In this document: piece by piece, positions 8,516 through 18,344 of the stretch
Position numbering within the stretch: position 1 is the stretch's first letter
How the letters are laid out: the number at the start of each line of letters is the position of its first letter
Source: JAICYJ01 sp963766445
Lineage (GTDB): Bacteria > Actinomycetota > Thermoleophilia > Gaiellales > JAICJC01
DNA length: 64,000 nucleotides
Reading direction: 5' to 3'
NCBI GenBank assembly: GCA_963766445.1
Contig: CAVXZW010000019.1
Span: 186,001-250,000 of the forward strand
Position numbers and translations under genes: made by a program
The notes under the pieces: generated by a model
Seen by the model: the letters and a program-made list of their open reading frames with translations, nothing else
What the model was told of the DNA's origin: nothing
Database searches by the model: none

Positions 8516-9625
8516 GCGTGGCCGGGGACACGAGGGGCAAGACACTGCCGGCACGGGCGTACACGTCGCCCGAGGTGTACGAGGCGGAGATGCGCGAGGT
8601 GTTCCTGAAGTCGTGGAACTTCGCCTGCCACGTCAGCGACGTGGCGGAGCCGGGGAAGTTCTGGACGACCACGATCGCGGGCGAGCCGATCGCCGTGCTG
8701 CGCGACAAGGACGGGCAGCTGCGCGCGCTCTCGAACGTCTGCCGGCACCGCGCGGCCCGCATCCTGGACGGCCAGGGCAGCTGCCCGAAGGTGCTGCGCT
8801 GCCCCTACCACGGCTGGACGTACCGGCAGGACGGCCAGCTGGCGGCCGTGCCCGAGGCCCGCGGCTTCGACAACCTCGACCGCGAAAGCGTGAGGCTGCC
8901 GGCCTTCCGGGTGGGCGAGCTGAGCGGGATGGTGTTCGTCTGCATGAGCGAGGAGGCAGAGCCGCTGGACACCTACTTCGGCGACCTGGCCGAGAAGCTG
9001 GCGCCGCTGCGGCTGGCCGAGCTGGGCGCCGGCCCGCGGCTCGGGAACGGCTACGACCACAACTGGAAGGTGATCACCGACAACTACCTGGAGGGCTACC
9101 ACATCCCGGTCGGCCATCCCGGTCTGCTGCGTCTGCTCGACTACAAGCGCTACGTCGCCACGCCCGCCAAGAACCACACCTGGATCGACGGGCCGTTCCG
9201 CAACAAGCCGTCACGCAACTACCAGGAGCGGCTCTACCAGAAGCTGCTGCGGCCGATGAAGGACTTTCCTCGAGGACCTGCTGGGGGCGTGGACGTACGT
9301 GCACCTGTGGCCGGCCACGTTCATCGACATCTACCCCGATCAGATCGACACCTGGCAGCTGTTCCCCGACGGGCTGCGGCGCACCAGGACCGAGGCCCGG
9401 GTCTACCACTCGGGCTCGGGCGCGATCCGCGACCGGCTGGTGCGGGCCATCAACTGGCGCGTCAACACCAAGGTGATGGCCGAGGACGTGGAGCTGTGCG
9501 ACATGGTGCAGCTGGGCCTCGAGTCGCGCACCTATGAGCGCGGCGTGCTGAACCGCAACGAGAACGGCGTGCTGGCGTTCCACGACCTGCTGCGGCAGGC
9601 CGTTCCGGGCATCGACGAGCCGTGA
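8512..9625 (+). CDS. Rieske non-heme iron oxygenase, alpha subunit (one frameshift)
   Basis: About 370 residues. The Rieske [2Fe-2S] domain has CRHRA and CPYHGW (residues ~78-106), and the catalytic iron site has NYLEGYHIPVGHP. Around 9265-9275 the frame shifts after RPMKDFP and continues as HLWPATFIDIYPDQIDTW. Enzymes of this group hydroxylate aromatics or demethylate quaternary amines; the BetI-like neighbour mildly favours the latter. The ATG at 8512 overlaps the tetR stop. No reductase gene is nearby, so electrons must come from elsewhere. Confidence 0.85.
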
Positions 9626-9969
9626 GGATCATCCGTGGCGACGACCGCTGGCTGTTCCTGACGCCCGAGATCGAGCGTGAGGTGCCGTCGCTGCTGGCCG
9701 CCCTCGGCGCGGGCGACGCCGACGTCGAGGCGGGCCGGATCGAGCGGCTGATCCACGACGGCGACATGCAGGACTGGTTCGACTACCTGCGTGACTGCCG
9801 TGCGCGGCTGGAGGACGCCGATGTGGCCGGCGAGCAGGCGGCCTCGGCGGAGCGGCTGGCCGCGGTGCTGCGTGAGCAGTACCTGCTGGCGCCGGCGCTG
9901 CGCGACGACGAAGCGCGCGACGCGCCCGAGCGGCAACGACTGGAGGAGCTGCTGTGGACTTCGCACTGA
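9622..9969 (+). CDS. Hypothetical acidic helical protein in the Rieske operon
   Basis: 115 residues from a GTG overlapping the Rieske stop. No recognised family. It is rich in Asp/Glu/Arg and predicted largely helical (RIERLIHDGDMQDWFDYLRD). Its end overlaps the acyl-CoA dehydrogenase start, so it is part of one translationally coupled unit; a small accessory role is possible. Confidence 0.6.
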   Translation: MRIIRGDDRWLFLTPEIEREVPSLLAALGAGDADVEAGRIERLIHDGDMQDWFDYLRDCRARLEDADVAGEQAASAERLAAVLREQYLLAPALRDDEARDAPERQRLEELLWTSH

Positions 9970-11204
9970 CCCCCGGGCAGCGCGAGCTGCGAGCCCGCGC
10001 CGCGGCCTTCGTGGACGAGGTGCTGATCCCGCTGGAGCTGACGGCGGAGCTGGCCGGCGGGCGGCTGCCGGAGGCCGAACGCCGCCACGTCCGCGACCAG
10101 GCCCGCGAGCGCGAGCTCGACTCGGGCAACCACGCGGTGGAGCTGGGCGGACGCGGTTGGGACAACGTCGAGCAGGTGCTGGTGCAGGAGGAGCTGGGCC
10201 GCAACACCAATGCGATCTGGTGGAACATGGCGGGCGGCTACAACGTGCTGTCGAGCGGGACGCCGGAGCAGATCGAGCGATACCTGCGCCCGACGCTGCG
10301 CGGCGAGCGCGCCGACGCCTACGCGGTCACCGAGGGCGGTGCCGGGTCAGACACGGGTGCGATCGCCGGCACGGCGGTGGAGACGGCCGGCGGCTGGCAC
10401 CTCAGCACCGAGAAGTGGTTCGTCACCACCGGCGACGTGGCCGACTACTTCATTGTGATGGTGAACGTGCCGCGCGACGGGGAGCTGCTGCCGACGCTGT
10501 TCCTGGTCGACCGCGACACGCCCGGGATCGATGTGGTGGACGATCCGCCCTTCACCCACAACTACCCGCACGGCCATCCCACCATCCGGTTCGATTGCGA
10601 CCTGCCCGCGGACGCGGTGCTGGGTGGGCCGGACCTGGTGGGGAAGGGCGACGAGCTGCAGAACGAGTGGTTCGTGGAGGAGCGGATCCACATCGGCGCC
10701 CGCTGCGTGGGCGCGATGCGGCGGCTGCTGGCCGAGACGGTGGACTGGACGATCCAGCGCCAGCAGTTCGGCTCGCGCATCTTCGACTTCCAGGGCGTCA
10801 GCTTTCCGCTGGCCGACTCGGCGTCGGACTGCCTGGCGGCGCGGCTGCTGGTCTACCACGTTGCGTGCATGGCCGACGACGCTGCCGCCGACCGCAAGCT
10901 GGTGCACCACCGGGCCAGCGCGGCCAAGCTGTTCGCCAGCGAGGCGGCCCACCGCTGCGCCGACCGAGCGGTGCAGGCGTTCGGCGGCCGCGGCTACATG
11001 CGGACGAACACGGCCGAGCGGTTCCTGCGCGAGCTGCGGGTCGACCGCATCTGGGAGGGCACCAGCGAGATCCAACGGCTGATCGTGGCCCGCGGGCTCG
11101 AGCGCCGCGGCGTCGAGACGCTGCTCGACGTGACCGGCGTACGCCGGCGTGACGACCGGTCACGGACTGCCGCGATCCATCATCGCATTAGGGGTCGGTG
11201 TTGA
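9954..11204 (+). CDS. Acyl-CoA dehydrogenase family flavoprotein
   Basis: About 400 residues. Visible are the FAD/substrate loop YAVTEGGAGSDTGAI, the middle-domain KWFVTTGDVADYFIVM, QAFGGRGYMRTNTAERFLRE and the C-terminal RIWEGTSEIQRLIVARGL. The fold oxidises acyl-CoA thioesters to enoyl-CoA in the cytoplasm. The last ~20 residues after VETLLD are Arg-rich and may follow a small frameshift, so the true end may be a little earlier. Linked to the Rieske gene, it may process the product of that oxygenation. Confidence 0.88.
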   Translation: MDFALTPGQRELRARAAAFVDEVLIPLELTAELAGGRLPEAERRHVRDQARERELDSGNHAVELGGRGWDNVEQVLVQEELGRNTNAIWWNMAGGYNVLSSGTPEQIERYLRPTLRGERADAYAVTEGGAGSDTGAIAGTAVETAGGWHLSTEKWFVTTGDVADYFIVMVNVPRDGELLPTLFLVDRDTPGIDVVDDPPFTHNYPHGHPTIRFDCDLPADAVLGGPDLVGKGDELQNEWFVEERIHIGARCVGAMRRLLAETVDWTIQRQQFGSRIFDFQGVSFPLADSASDCLAARLLVYHVACMADDAAADRKLVHHRASAAKLFASEAAHRCADRAVQAFGGRGYMRTNTAERFLRELRVDRIWEGTSEIQRLIVARGLERRGVETLLDVTGVRRRDDRSRTAAIHHRIRGRC

Positions 11205-11254
11205 CACCGGCCCGGCGCGGAGTCCGGAAGTGGATAGATTCGGCCCTGCGGCGC

Positions 11255-11777
11255 GTGTGGGTGATCGGGATCAGCGGGTCGGGCAAGACCACGCTCGCGG
11301 CCGAGCTGGCCCGACGGCTGGGCGTTCCTCACATCGAGCTGGACGCCATGCACCACGGCCCGGACTGGGCCGAGCCGGACCTGAAGCAGTTCCGCGCCGA
11401 TGTGGCGGCCGTCGTCGCCGGCGACGGCTGGGTGGTCGACGGCGGCTACCAGCGCAAGCTCGGCACCATGGTGCCGGAGGCGGCCGACACGCTGATCTGG
11501 CTCGACCTGCCGCTGCACGTGTCGATGCTGCGCACGACCCGCCGCTCCGTGCGCCGGGTGCTGCGCCGCACCCAGCTCTGGAACGGCAACCGCGAGACGC
11601 TGCGGGGCCTGTTCTGGGGCCGCGAGTCGCTGCTCGGCTGGTCGGTCACGCAGCACCGCGTATACCAGCGCTCGCTGCCGGAGCTGTTCGCGTCGCCCGC
11701 GTGGGCGGACAAGCGGATCGCTGCGCCTGCGCTCCGCCAGATCCGTGCGGGAGTGGCTGGCGACCGTTCCCGGATGA
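11255..11777 (+). CDS. P-loop kinase of the FlaR/topology-modulation type (one frameshift)
   Basis: A P-loop (VWVIGISGSGKTT) starts a ~173-residue adenylate-kinase-like protein, with IELDAMHHGPDW and ETLRGLFWGRESLLGW typical of proteins labelled DNA topology modulation FlaR-related. GTG 11255 puts the P-loop at the usual N-terminal position; an upstream GTG at 11198 would add 19 atypical residues. Near 11720 the frame shifts and the native end reads SVREWLATVPG, stopping at 11777. Role unknown; probably a nucleotide or small-molecule kinase. Confidence 0.72.
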
Positions 11778-11990
11778 CCCATCTGACGATCCTGCTCGGG
11801 CTCCGAGCGGCCCAGCCGCTCCAGCAGCTCACCCACCCGCTGCTCGGCCTGGTTCAGCCGGGCCAGGCACAGCGCGTGCAGCTGCTCGCCGCGCTCCCAC
11901 AGCTTCAGCGACTCGTCCAGCGAGATCTGCCCATCCTCCAGCCGCCGCACGATCTGCTCGAGCTCGGCCCGCGCCTGCTCGAAGCGTCAT
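11770..11990 (-). CDS. xseB: Exodeoxyribonuclease VII small subunit (frameshifted)
   Basis: The conserved XseB core RRLEDGQISLDESLKLWERG is clear, followed by LHALCLARLNQAEQRVGELL. The likely ATG at 11990 overlaps the xseA stop, but an indel directly after it (near 11985) breaks the frame from the RFEQARAELEQIV segment. In the core frame no stop appears at the expected place, so a second indel probably lies near 11780 and the 3' boundary here is approximate. Partner of XseA in single-strand DNA degradation. Confidence 0.75.
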
Positions 11991-11998
11991 CTCGTCGC

Positions 11999-13230
11999 TC
12001 ACTCCGTCACCTCCTCGACCGTGGCGGCGATCCGGCCCTGCGACAGCCGCACCCCGATCCGCTGGCCGGCCGTGACCGCGTCCGCCGCCGTCACCACCGT
12101 GCCCGCCGCATCCTGCACGATCGCATACCCGCGGTCGAGCGTTGCCGCCGGCCCCAGCAGCCGCAGGCGGTCGAAGGCATGGCCGACCCGCACCCGCTCC
12201 CGCTCCAGGCGGCCGCCCGGCCAGCGGTCGAGACCGTCGCGCACCCGCAGCAGCGACTCCCGCCGCACGGCGATCCAGCTGCGCGGGTCGGCGAAGGCCG
12301 GCCGCGACACCAGCATCGCGAGCGACTCCCGGCAGCGGTGGGTGCGCGTCTGCAGCGCCCGCCCGGCGCGCGCGGCCAGATCGTCCAGGTCGGCGGTGAT
12401 CGCCGCGTGTCGGGCACCACCAGCCGTGCCGCCAGGCTGGGCGTGCCCGCCCGCACGTCGGCCACGTGGTCGACGATCGGCGTGTCCTGCTCGTGCCCGA
12501 TCGCCGACACCACCGGCGTCCGGCACATCGCCACCGCCCGCACCAGCCGCTCGTCCGAGAACGGCAGCAGGTCCTCGAAGCTGCCGCCGCCGCGCGCTAG
12601 CACGATCACGTCCACCTCGTCGTCCCTGTCGAGACGCTCCAGCGCCGCCAGGATCTGCGGCACCGCTCCCGGCCCCTGCACGGCGGCCTCCGCCACCCGG
12701 AACCGCGCCGGCGGGTAGCGCACGGCGGCGGTCTCGATCACATCGCGCTTGGCCGCGGCATCGCGCCCGCAGATCACCCCGACCACCCGCGGCAGCAACG
12801 GCAGCGGCCGCTTCCGCTCCGGTGCGAACAGCCCCTCCTCGCCCAGGCGCCGCTTCAGCTCCTCGATCTGCCGCAGCACCAGGCCCAGCCCGAACGGCTC
12901 GATCGCGCTCACCCGCAGCCGCAGCTCGCCCCGCTTCGCATACAGCTCCGCCCGCCCCCGCGCGTGCACCCGGTCTCCCGGCCGCAGCGGCGGCTGGATC
13001 GCCTCCAGCCGGTAGCGTGCCACCAGCGCCTGCAGCGACGCGCCGTCGCCCGGGTCCTTCAGCGTCAGGTAGGCGTACGTCCAGCCACTCTGCTGCTTCA
13101 TCTCGGCCACCTCGCCGTCCACCCACACCTCGGGCAGGCGCTGCAGCCAGCCACCCACGCCGTGGTTGAACCCGGCCACCGAGTAGACCTGGCGGTCGCC
13201 GTACTGCACGGGCTGGGGCTTCGCGCTCAT
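11999..13230 (-). CDS. xseA: Exodeoxyribonuclease VII large subunit (one frameshift)
   Basis: About 410 residues. The N-terminal OB domain has WVDGEVAEMKQQSGWTYAYL. The catalytic part has VICGRDAAAKRDVIETAAVR, VDVIVLARGGGSFEDLLPFS and SAIGHEQDTPIVDHVADVRA. After VVPDTRR (near 12405) the frame shifts and continues AITADLDDLAARAG to the typical end LDRGYAIVQDAAGTVVTAAD. It pairs with xseB directly downstream. DNA repair nuclease, cytoplasmic. Confidence 0.92.
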
Positions 13231-13266
13231 GGCGGAAGTATCGCCCTCAACGGCAGGTCGCGCCGG

Positions 13267-13467
13267 TCAGGTGAGGATGCGCACGGCCACCTGCGGCGCG
13301 CACCCGTGCTCGAGCATGTCCACGGCCACGTGCAGGTCGGCGTCGGCCAGCGCGATGCGCTCGGCCACGTTCAGCGGATAGCCCGCCTGCAGCAGCACGT
13401 GCAGCCTCCACGCCTCCACCTCGGCGGACGTCCCGGGCTGCACCTCAATCACTTCGGCTGCGGTCAT
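13267..13467 (-). CDS. Small conserved-looking protein, unknown function
   Basis: 66 residues from the ATG at 13467, mainly helical and acidic (TSAEVEAWRLHVLLQAGYPL). No family recognised. It lies 36 bases upstream of xseA on the same strand, divergent from the UbiA-type gene. Start chosen because the upstream extension in frame is Arg/Pro-rich and unlikely. Confidence 0.55.
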   Translation of the reverse strand: MTAAEVIEVQPGTSAEVEAWRLHVLLQAGYPLNVAERIALADADLHVAVDMLEHGCAPQVAVRILT

Positions 13468-13526
13468 CGGGTGATGGTACGAACGGGGTCGGACGTACCA
13501 ATGTTGGGTGGCCGGACGCTGGTATC

Positions 13527-14513
13527 GTGGCCTGCATGGGCGCCGTCGCACGCGGTCTGTGGCTCGAGTTGCGGGTGATTCCGGTGCTGCTCTGGAGCTT
13601 CTCCGCCATCACCCTCGGCACCGCTCTGGGCGGCGGATCGGACGTCGAGGGCTGGTACTACCTGGGAGCGGTGGCGCTGGGCGTGCTGATCCAGGGCGTC
13701 CTCGCGCACACCCTCAACGAGATCGAGGACTGGCGCTCGGGCACCGATCGTCACGACTCGCCGCGCGTCATCTCCGGCGGCAGCAAGGTGCTGGTGGCGG
13801 GGCTGCTGACGCCGCGCGCGCTGAAGCTGCTGTTCGCGGTCGCCTTCGTCGCCACCACCGTGCTGGGCCTGGCCCTGGTCGCCTCGCGCGGCCTGGTGAT
13901 GCTCCCGTTCGGCCTGGCCGGCGTGGCCGGCGCCGTGCTCTACACCCTGCCGCCGGTGCGCGCCGCCTACCGCCCGTTCCTGGGCGAGGCGATCGCATGC
14001 ATCTGCCTGTGGCTGTGCGTGACCGGCGCCGCCGTGCTGCAGGGCGGCAGGATCGACGCGACGGTGGCCGTGGCGGCGCTGGCGGTGGCCGCCTACGCCG
14101 TCGGCATGCTGATGGTGCACCACTACCTCGACTACGAGGCTGACCGTTCGGCCACTCCCACCAAGACCACCACCATCGTGCTGCTGGGCCTGCGCCGGGG
14201 CCGCCTCTACGCGATCGGCTGGGGGTCCGTGGCGCTGGCGTCGGCGGTCGGCGCCGCCGTGGCCGAGCCGAAGCTGACGCCGCTCGCGGTGGCCTACGTG
14301 GTCGGCCTTGTCTGCCACCTGCGCTGCCGCCCCGACGACGTCGCCTCCGTCACCACGAATGAGATGGGCATCATCTTCTTCGGCATCGCCGGCGCGCTGA
14401 TCTCGGCCGCGCTGCTCGTGCCGGCGCTGGCCTGGGCGGCGCTTGCAGCCGCTGCACTGGTCGCGCTGGAGATGCGCCTTGCGGTGCAGCCGGCGGAGAC
14501 GCCCGCGGCATGA
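13527..14513 (+). CDS. UbiA-family membrane prenyltransferase
   Basis: About 325 residues with eight or nine membrane segments. The first Asp-rich motif is NEIEDWRSGTDRHD, a variant of NDxxDxxxD that binds prenyl diphosphate through Mg. The second is YLDYEADRSATPTKTT. The layout resembles MenA-type enzymes that prenylate an aromatic ring for quinone synthesis. Start GTG 13527 or ATG 13536. No other quinone genes are visible, so the aromatic substrate is undetermined. Overlaps the next gene by ATGA. Confidence 0.8.
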   Translation: MACMGAVARGLWLELRVIPVLLWSFSAITLGTALGGGSDVEGWYYLGAVALGVLIQGVLAHTLNEIEDWRSGTDRHDSPRVISGGSKVLVAGLLTPRALKLLFAVAFVATTVLGLALVASRGLVMLPFGLAGVAGAVLYTLPPVRAAYRPFLGEAIACICLWLCVTGAAVLQGGRIDATVAVAALAVAAYAVGMLMVHHYLDYEADRSATPTKTTTIVLLGLRRGRLYAIGWGSVALASAVGAAVAEPKLTPLAVAYVVGLVCHLRCRPDDVASVTTNEMGIIFFGIAGALISAALLVPALAWAALAAAALVALEMRLAVQPAETPAA

Positions 14514-15167
14514 GCCTGGAGCTGGAGCTGGAGGCTGCGCGTGACGCCGCCCAGAACCTGGCCGGCGACGGCGAGCAGGTGGCGGCGGTGATGGCCAGCG
14601 AGCCGGGGTTGGCGGCCCGCGTCTACCTGATCGCGTTCGAGACGGATGGGGAGCACAGCTACCTGGCGCTGGGCGCGGATCTGTCGCCGGTGCACGACCG
14701 CCGGCTGGTGCGCGACGCCGTCGTCATGCTGGCGCTGGCCGAGCGGGCCGAGGAGGCGTCCGTGGCGCTGCATGCCGAGGCGCTCGAGCAGGAGTTCGCG
14801 ACCGCCGAGCAGGCGCTGCGGGACGGTCATCCCGCCGAGGCCGCGGCCGCGGCCGATGTGCGCTCGGCGTTGCACCATCTGGCCGAGGCTGCGGACGGCC
14901 CACGGGTGGCCACGCCCCTCTACCTGGACACGATCGGCGCCGCCTCCGGGCGGCTGGCCATCGCCCTGGTCGGGTTCCGCGATCAGGTCGAGCTGATGAC
15001 CGCGCCGGGAGCCGCACCCAGCGGCGCGGCCGAGGCCGCCTGGCGGGCGCTCGGGCGTGGCGGCCGGCGCCGGCGACCCGTCCCAGTTCTCGCACTCCAT
15101 GACCGCGACCACGGCCGCTGCGGAGGCGCTTGCCGATGACGTCCTGGAGCGGCTGCGGCCCGTATGA
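14510..15167 (+). CDS. Hypothetical soluble protein downstream of the prenyltransferase (one frameshift)
   Basis: About 218 residues, Ala/Glu-rich and helical, starting at an ATGA overlap. No known family. Near 15055 the frame shifts and the plausible C-terminus reads AGDPSQFSHSMTATTAAAEA, stopping at 15167, 12 bases before the proline dehydrogenase. The middle contains SGRLAIALVGFRDQVELMT. Confidence 0.5.
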
Positions 15168-15179
15168 TCCGCGGCGCCC

Positions 15180-16095
15180 GTGCGATTCGTTGACCGTCTC
15201 ATCGCGACCTCGCTGCCGGTGGTGCCACGGCCGCTCGTGCGCCACTTCGCCGACCGCTACATGGCCGGCGAGACGCTGGCCGATGCCGTCTCGACCGTCT
15301 CCGCGCTGAACGCGCTCGGCGCCGCGGCCACGGTCGACGTGCTGGGCGAGTTCGTCCACGACGTCGCGCAGTGCCAGGCCACGGCTGACGAGTACGTCGA
15401 GCTGCTGGACGCGATCGCCCGCGAGGGCCTGGACGCCAACGTCTCGATCAAGCTGTCGGCGCTGGGCGCGGAGATCGACCCGCAGCTGGCGCTCGACCAC
15501 ACCCGCCGGGTGGTGCTGGCGGCCGCCGGCCACGGCAGCCGGGTGCGCATCGACATGGAGCACAGCGGCCTCACCGACCAGACGATCGGTGTCTATCGCA
15601 CCCTCCGCGAGGAGGGGCACCGAAAACGTCGGCATCGTGCTGCAGGCCTACCTGCGCCGCACGTTCGGCGACGTGCGTGGGCTGGCCGACCTCGCGCCCA
15701 GCGTGCGCCTGGTCAAGGGCATCTACATCGAGCCTCCCGACATCGCCTACACGGAGCCGGCGCTGGTCAATCGCAACTTCCTGGCGCTGCTCCGCGATCT
15801 CGTCGACCGCGGCTGGGCGGTGGCTGTTGCCAGCCACGACGACGAGCTGGTGGGAGAAGCCCGGCGGCTGGCCGACGAGCGGCACCTGCAGCCCGACCGC
15901 TTCGAATTCCAGCTGCTGCTCGGCGTCAAGGAGCCGCTCCGCGACGAGCTGATCGCGGCGGGGCACCGGGTGCGCATCTACGTGCCCTACGGCCGGGCCT
16001 GGTACGCCTACTCGCTGCGACGCCTGAAGGAGAACCCCAGCATCGCGGGGTACGTGGCCCGCGATGTGGTGCGCGGCCTGGCGGGGATGCGGTGA
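15180..16095 (+). CDS. Proline dehydrogenase, monofunctional (one frameshift)
   Basis: About 305 residues, the size of stand-alone PRODH. FAD-barrel motifs: NVSIKLSALG, RIDMEHSGLTD, then after a shift near 15618, AYLRRTFGDV, VRLVKGIYIEPPDIAY and the final RVRIYVPYGRAWYAYSLRRL. It oxidises proline to pyrroline-5-carboxylate, passing electrons to quinone at the membrane. Its stop overlaps the aminotransferase start, which suggests joint proline/ornithine-type catabolism. Confidence 0.9.
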
Positions 16096-17269
16096 CCGCC
16101 CGTTCGCGCCCGGCCGCCGGGGAGCAGCTGTGGCGCACGCTGCGCCGGTACGAGGGTCCGCTGGGCGACGGGACGGAACCGACCATCGTCTGGCAGCGGG
16201 CCGAGGGCGCCACCGTCTGGGACGCCGACGGCCGCGCCTACACCGACCTCAGCTCCGGCTTCGGCGTGGCCGCCGTCGGCCACCGCAACCCGCGTGTGGT
16301 GGCCGCCATCCACCGCCAGGCCGACCTGCTGCTGCACGGGCTCGGCGACCTGCATCCGACCGACGTCCGCGCCCGGCTGGCGGAGCGGCTGGCGGGGCTG
16401 GCGCCGTTCGGGCTGACCCGGATGCTGTTCCAGCTGACCGGGGCCGGGCGCGATCGAGCTGGCTCTCAAGACGTCGCACCTGGCCACCGGACGGCCGGTC
16501 GTGGTCGGGTTCGGCGGGGGCTACCACGGCACCGGGTTGGGCGCGCTTGCCCCCGGCGGCTGGCCGGAGTTCCGCGATCCGTTCCGGGCCTGGCTGGCTC
16601 CGGCCCGGATCGAGGACTACGGGGTCGTGCCGGAGCTGGACGCATCGGTCGCGTGCGTCGTGGTCGAGCCGATGCAGGGGCGCGGGGGCGTGGTCGAGCC
16701 GCCGCCCGGCTTCCTGGCCGGGCTGCGTGACGCCTGCGACCGGGCCGGCGCCCTGCTGGTGGTGGACGAGGTGTTCACCGGCCTCGGGCGTACCGGCACG
16801 ATGTGGATGTGCCAGGCGCTGGGCGTGCGCGCCCGACCTGCTGGTATGCGGCAAGGCGCTGGCCGGCGGCCTGCCGCTCTCGGCCTGCCTGGGCACGTCC
16901 GAGCTGATGGACCGGGCCTGGGCCGGGCACGGCGAGCTCGCGATCGACACCCACACGCATCTCGGCAGCCCGCTGTCGTGTGCGGCCGCGCTGGCGGTGC
17001 TGGACGAGATCGAATCGCGGTCGCTGCCGCAGCGGGCGCTGGAGCTGGAGCTGGTGGTGCGCTCGTCGTTGCCCGAGGTGCGCGGACGCGGGCTGGCGCT
17101 GGGCCTGCCTTGCGATGCGCCGGCCGCCTGCGACCGGCTGCTGCGGCGCGGCGTGATCGCGGTGCCGGCCGGGCGAGAGGCCGAGGTGCTCGAGATCAGC
17201 CCGCCGCTCACGATCGATCAGCCGCAGCTGGTCGATGCGCTGGCACTGGTCGCCGAGGCGGCGGCGTGA
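16092..17269 (+). CDS. Class III PLP aminotransferase (two frameshifts)
   Basis: About 390 residues. Motifs: DLSSGFGVAAVGHRNPRV, GFGGGYHGTGLGALAP, LLVVDEVFTGLGRTG and the PLP-lysine segment DLLVCGKALAGGLPLSA. Shifts near 16445 (a glycine-rich run after QLTGAG) and 16830 (after GVRA) break one continuous protein. Related enzymes use ornithine, 4-aminobutyrate or acetylornithine as donor. Coupling to proline dehydrogenase fits ornithine-delta-aminotransferase, which also yields pyrroline-5-carboxylate, but this is inference. Confidence 0.85.
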
Positions 17270-17973
17270 CCGAGACCGGCGGCAACGCCCCCATCTCGGC
17301 GCGCTACGTGACGGTGGCCTGCGTGTTCGTCACCTGCCTGATCCTGTCGAACATCCTGGCCGTCAAGCTGCTCGAGTTCCACGGGCGCGTGCTGGATGCC
17401 GGCAACGTCGTGTTTCCGGTCAGCTACATCATCGGCGACGTGCTGACGGAGGTGTGGGGCTTCCGCGCAGCCCGCCGCGTGATCTGGACAGGCTTTGGCT
17501 GCAACCTGCTGGCCGCGGCCGCGATCCAGGCAGCCATCCACCTGCCGCCGGCCGGTTTCTGGGGTGACCAGAAGGCGTACGAGACGATCCTCGGCTTCTC
17601 CACGCGGCTGCTGATTGCCTCGTTCTGCGCCTTTCTGGTGGGCGAGTTCGTGAACTCCGCGATCATGGCCAAGATGAAGGTGCTGACCGAGGGCCGCTGG
17701 CTGTGGACGCGCACCATCTCGTCCACCGTCGTCGCCGAGGCCCTGGACTCGACCGTGTTCGTGACCATCGCCTTTGCGGGCGCGGGCGTCCCGCTCTGGA
17801 ACACGATCGTCACCAACTGGGGCTTCAAGACCGGGTACGAGATCCTGGCCACGCCGCTCACCTACTGGGTGGTGAGCTACCTGAAGCGCACCGAAGGGGT
17901 GGACGTCTACGACCGCGACACGCCGCTGGTGCCGATCGAGTTCCACCGGCCCGCACCCGCCGCGCAGCCCTGA
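17266..17973 (+). CDS. yhhQ: YhhQ-family queuosine-precursor transporter
   Basis: 235 residues, six or seven membrane helices. VTVACVFVTCLILSNILAVK, FPVSYIIGDVLTEVWGFRAA and ILATPLTYWVVSYLKRTEGV are typical of the YhhQ (COG1738) family, which imports preQ0/preQ1 for tRNA queuosine modification. GTG start overlaps the upstream stop. No que biosynthesis genes are in the window, in line with salvage. Confidence 0.88.
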   Translation: MTETGGNAPISARYVTVACVFVTCLILSNILAVKLLEFHGRVLDAGNVVFPVSYIIGDVLTEVWGFRAARRVIWTGFGCNLLAAAAIQAAIHLPPAGFWGDQKAYETILGFSTRLLIASFCAFLVGEFVNSAIMAKMKVLTEGRWLWTRTISSTVVAEALDSTVFVTIAFAGAGVPLWNTIVTNWGFKTGYEILATPLTYWVVSYLKRTEGVDVYDRDTPLVPIEFHRPAPAAQP

Positions 17974-17983
17974 CGGGAGACGC

Positions 17984-18187
17984 TCAGTGCGCCGGCTCGG
18001 GTCCCTTGCCGGTGCCCTGGCCTAGCCGGTCGAGGTCGGCCAGGCGCTGCTTGCCGTACTCGCGCACCGGGTCGCCGGCCGGCAGGCCGCTGATCAGGGC
18101 AGCCATGCGCTCCGCCAGCTGGTAGGCGAACTGCGGCGTCGCGGGGCCCCAGAGGGCGTCGATGTCGCGTCTGATCGGTGCGCTCAC
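17984..18187 (-). CDS. Small hypothetical protein
   Basis: 67 residues, helical and charged (FAYQLAERMAALISGLPAGD), with a polar Gly/Pro tail. It lies convergent with yhhQ and divergent from the response regulator. Family unknown; actinobacterial genomes often carry such short DUFs. Composition supports coding. Confidence 0.5.
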   Translation of the reverse strand: MSAPIRRDIDALWGPATPQFAYQLAERMAALISGLPAGDPVREYGKQRLADLDRLGQGTGKGPEPAH

Positions 18188-18227
18188 GGCCCGCGGAGTC
18201 TAGATGACCTCTTCCGTGGAATGCGTC

Positions 18228-18244
18228 TTCACCGAACCTTCACC
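18228..18244 (+). promoter_or_regulatory. PHO-box-like direct repeat upstream of the response regulator
   Basis: Two TTCACC hexamers (18228-18233 and 18239-18244) are exactly 11 bases apart, one DNA turn. Actinobacterial PhoP binds 11-bp direct repeats of GTTCACC type, and OmpR-family regulators in general bind such tandem sites. It lies about 100 bases before the regulator start. Confidence 0.5.
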
Positions 18245-18344
18245 CGATCGACACCGCGGCGCGACCCATACACCCGCCCAGGCGGGGCATCCTGTCCTCC
18301 ATGATCGGAAACCGTGCGAGTTCTGGGTTTGAGGCGGAGAGGCC

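Noticed and set aside
11180..11950. XseB read as a 256-residue protein
   Set aside because: Past ~80 residues it is antisense to the P-loop kinase and has shadow composition. XseB is ~80 residues in all bacteria I know of.
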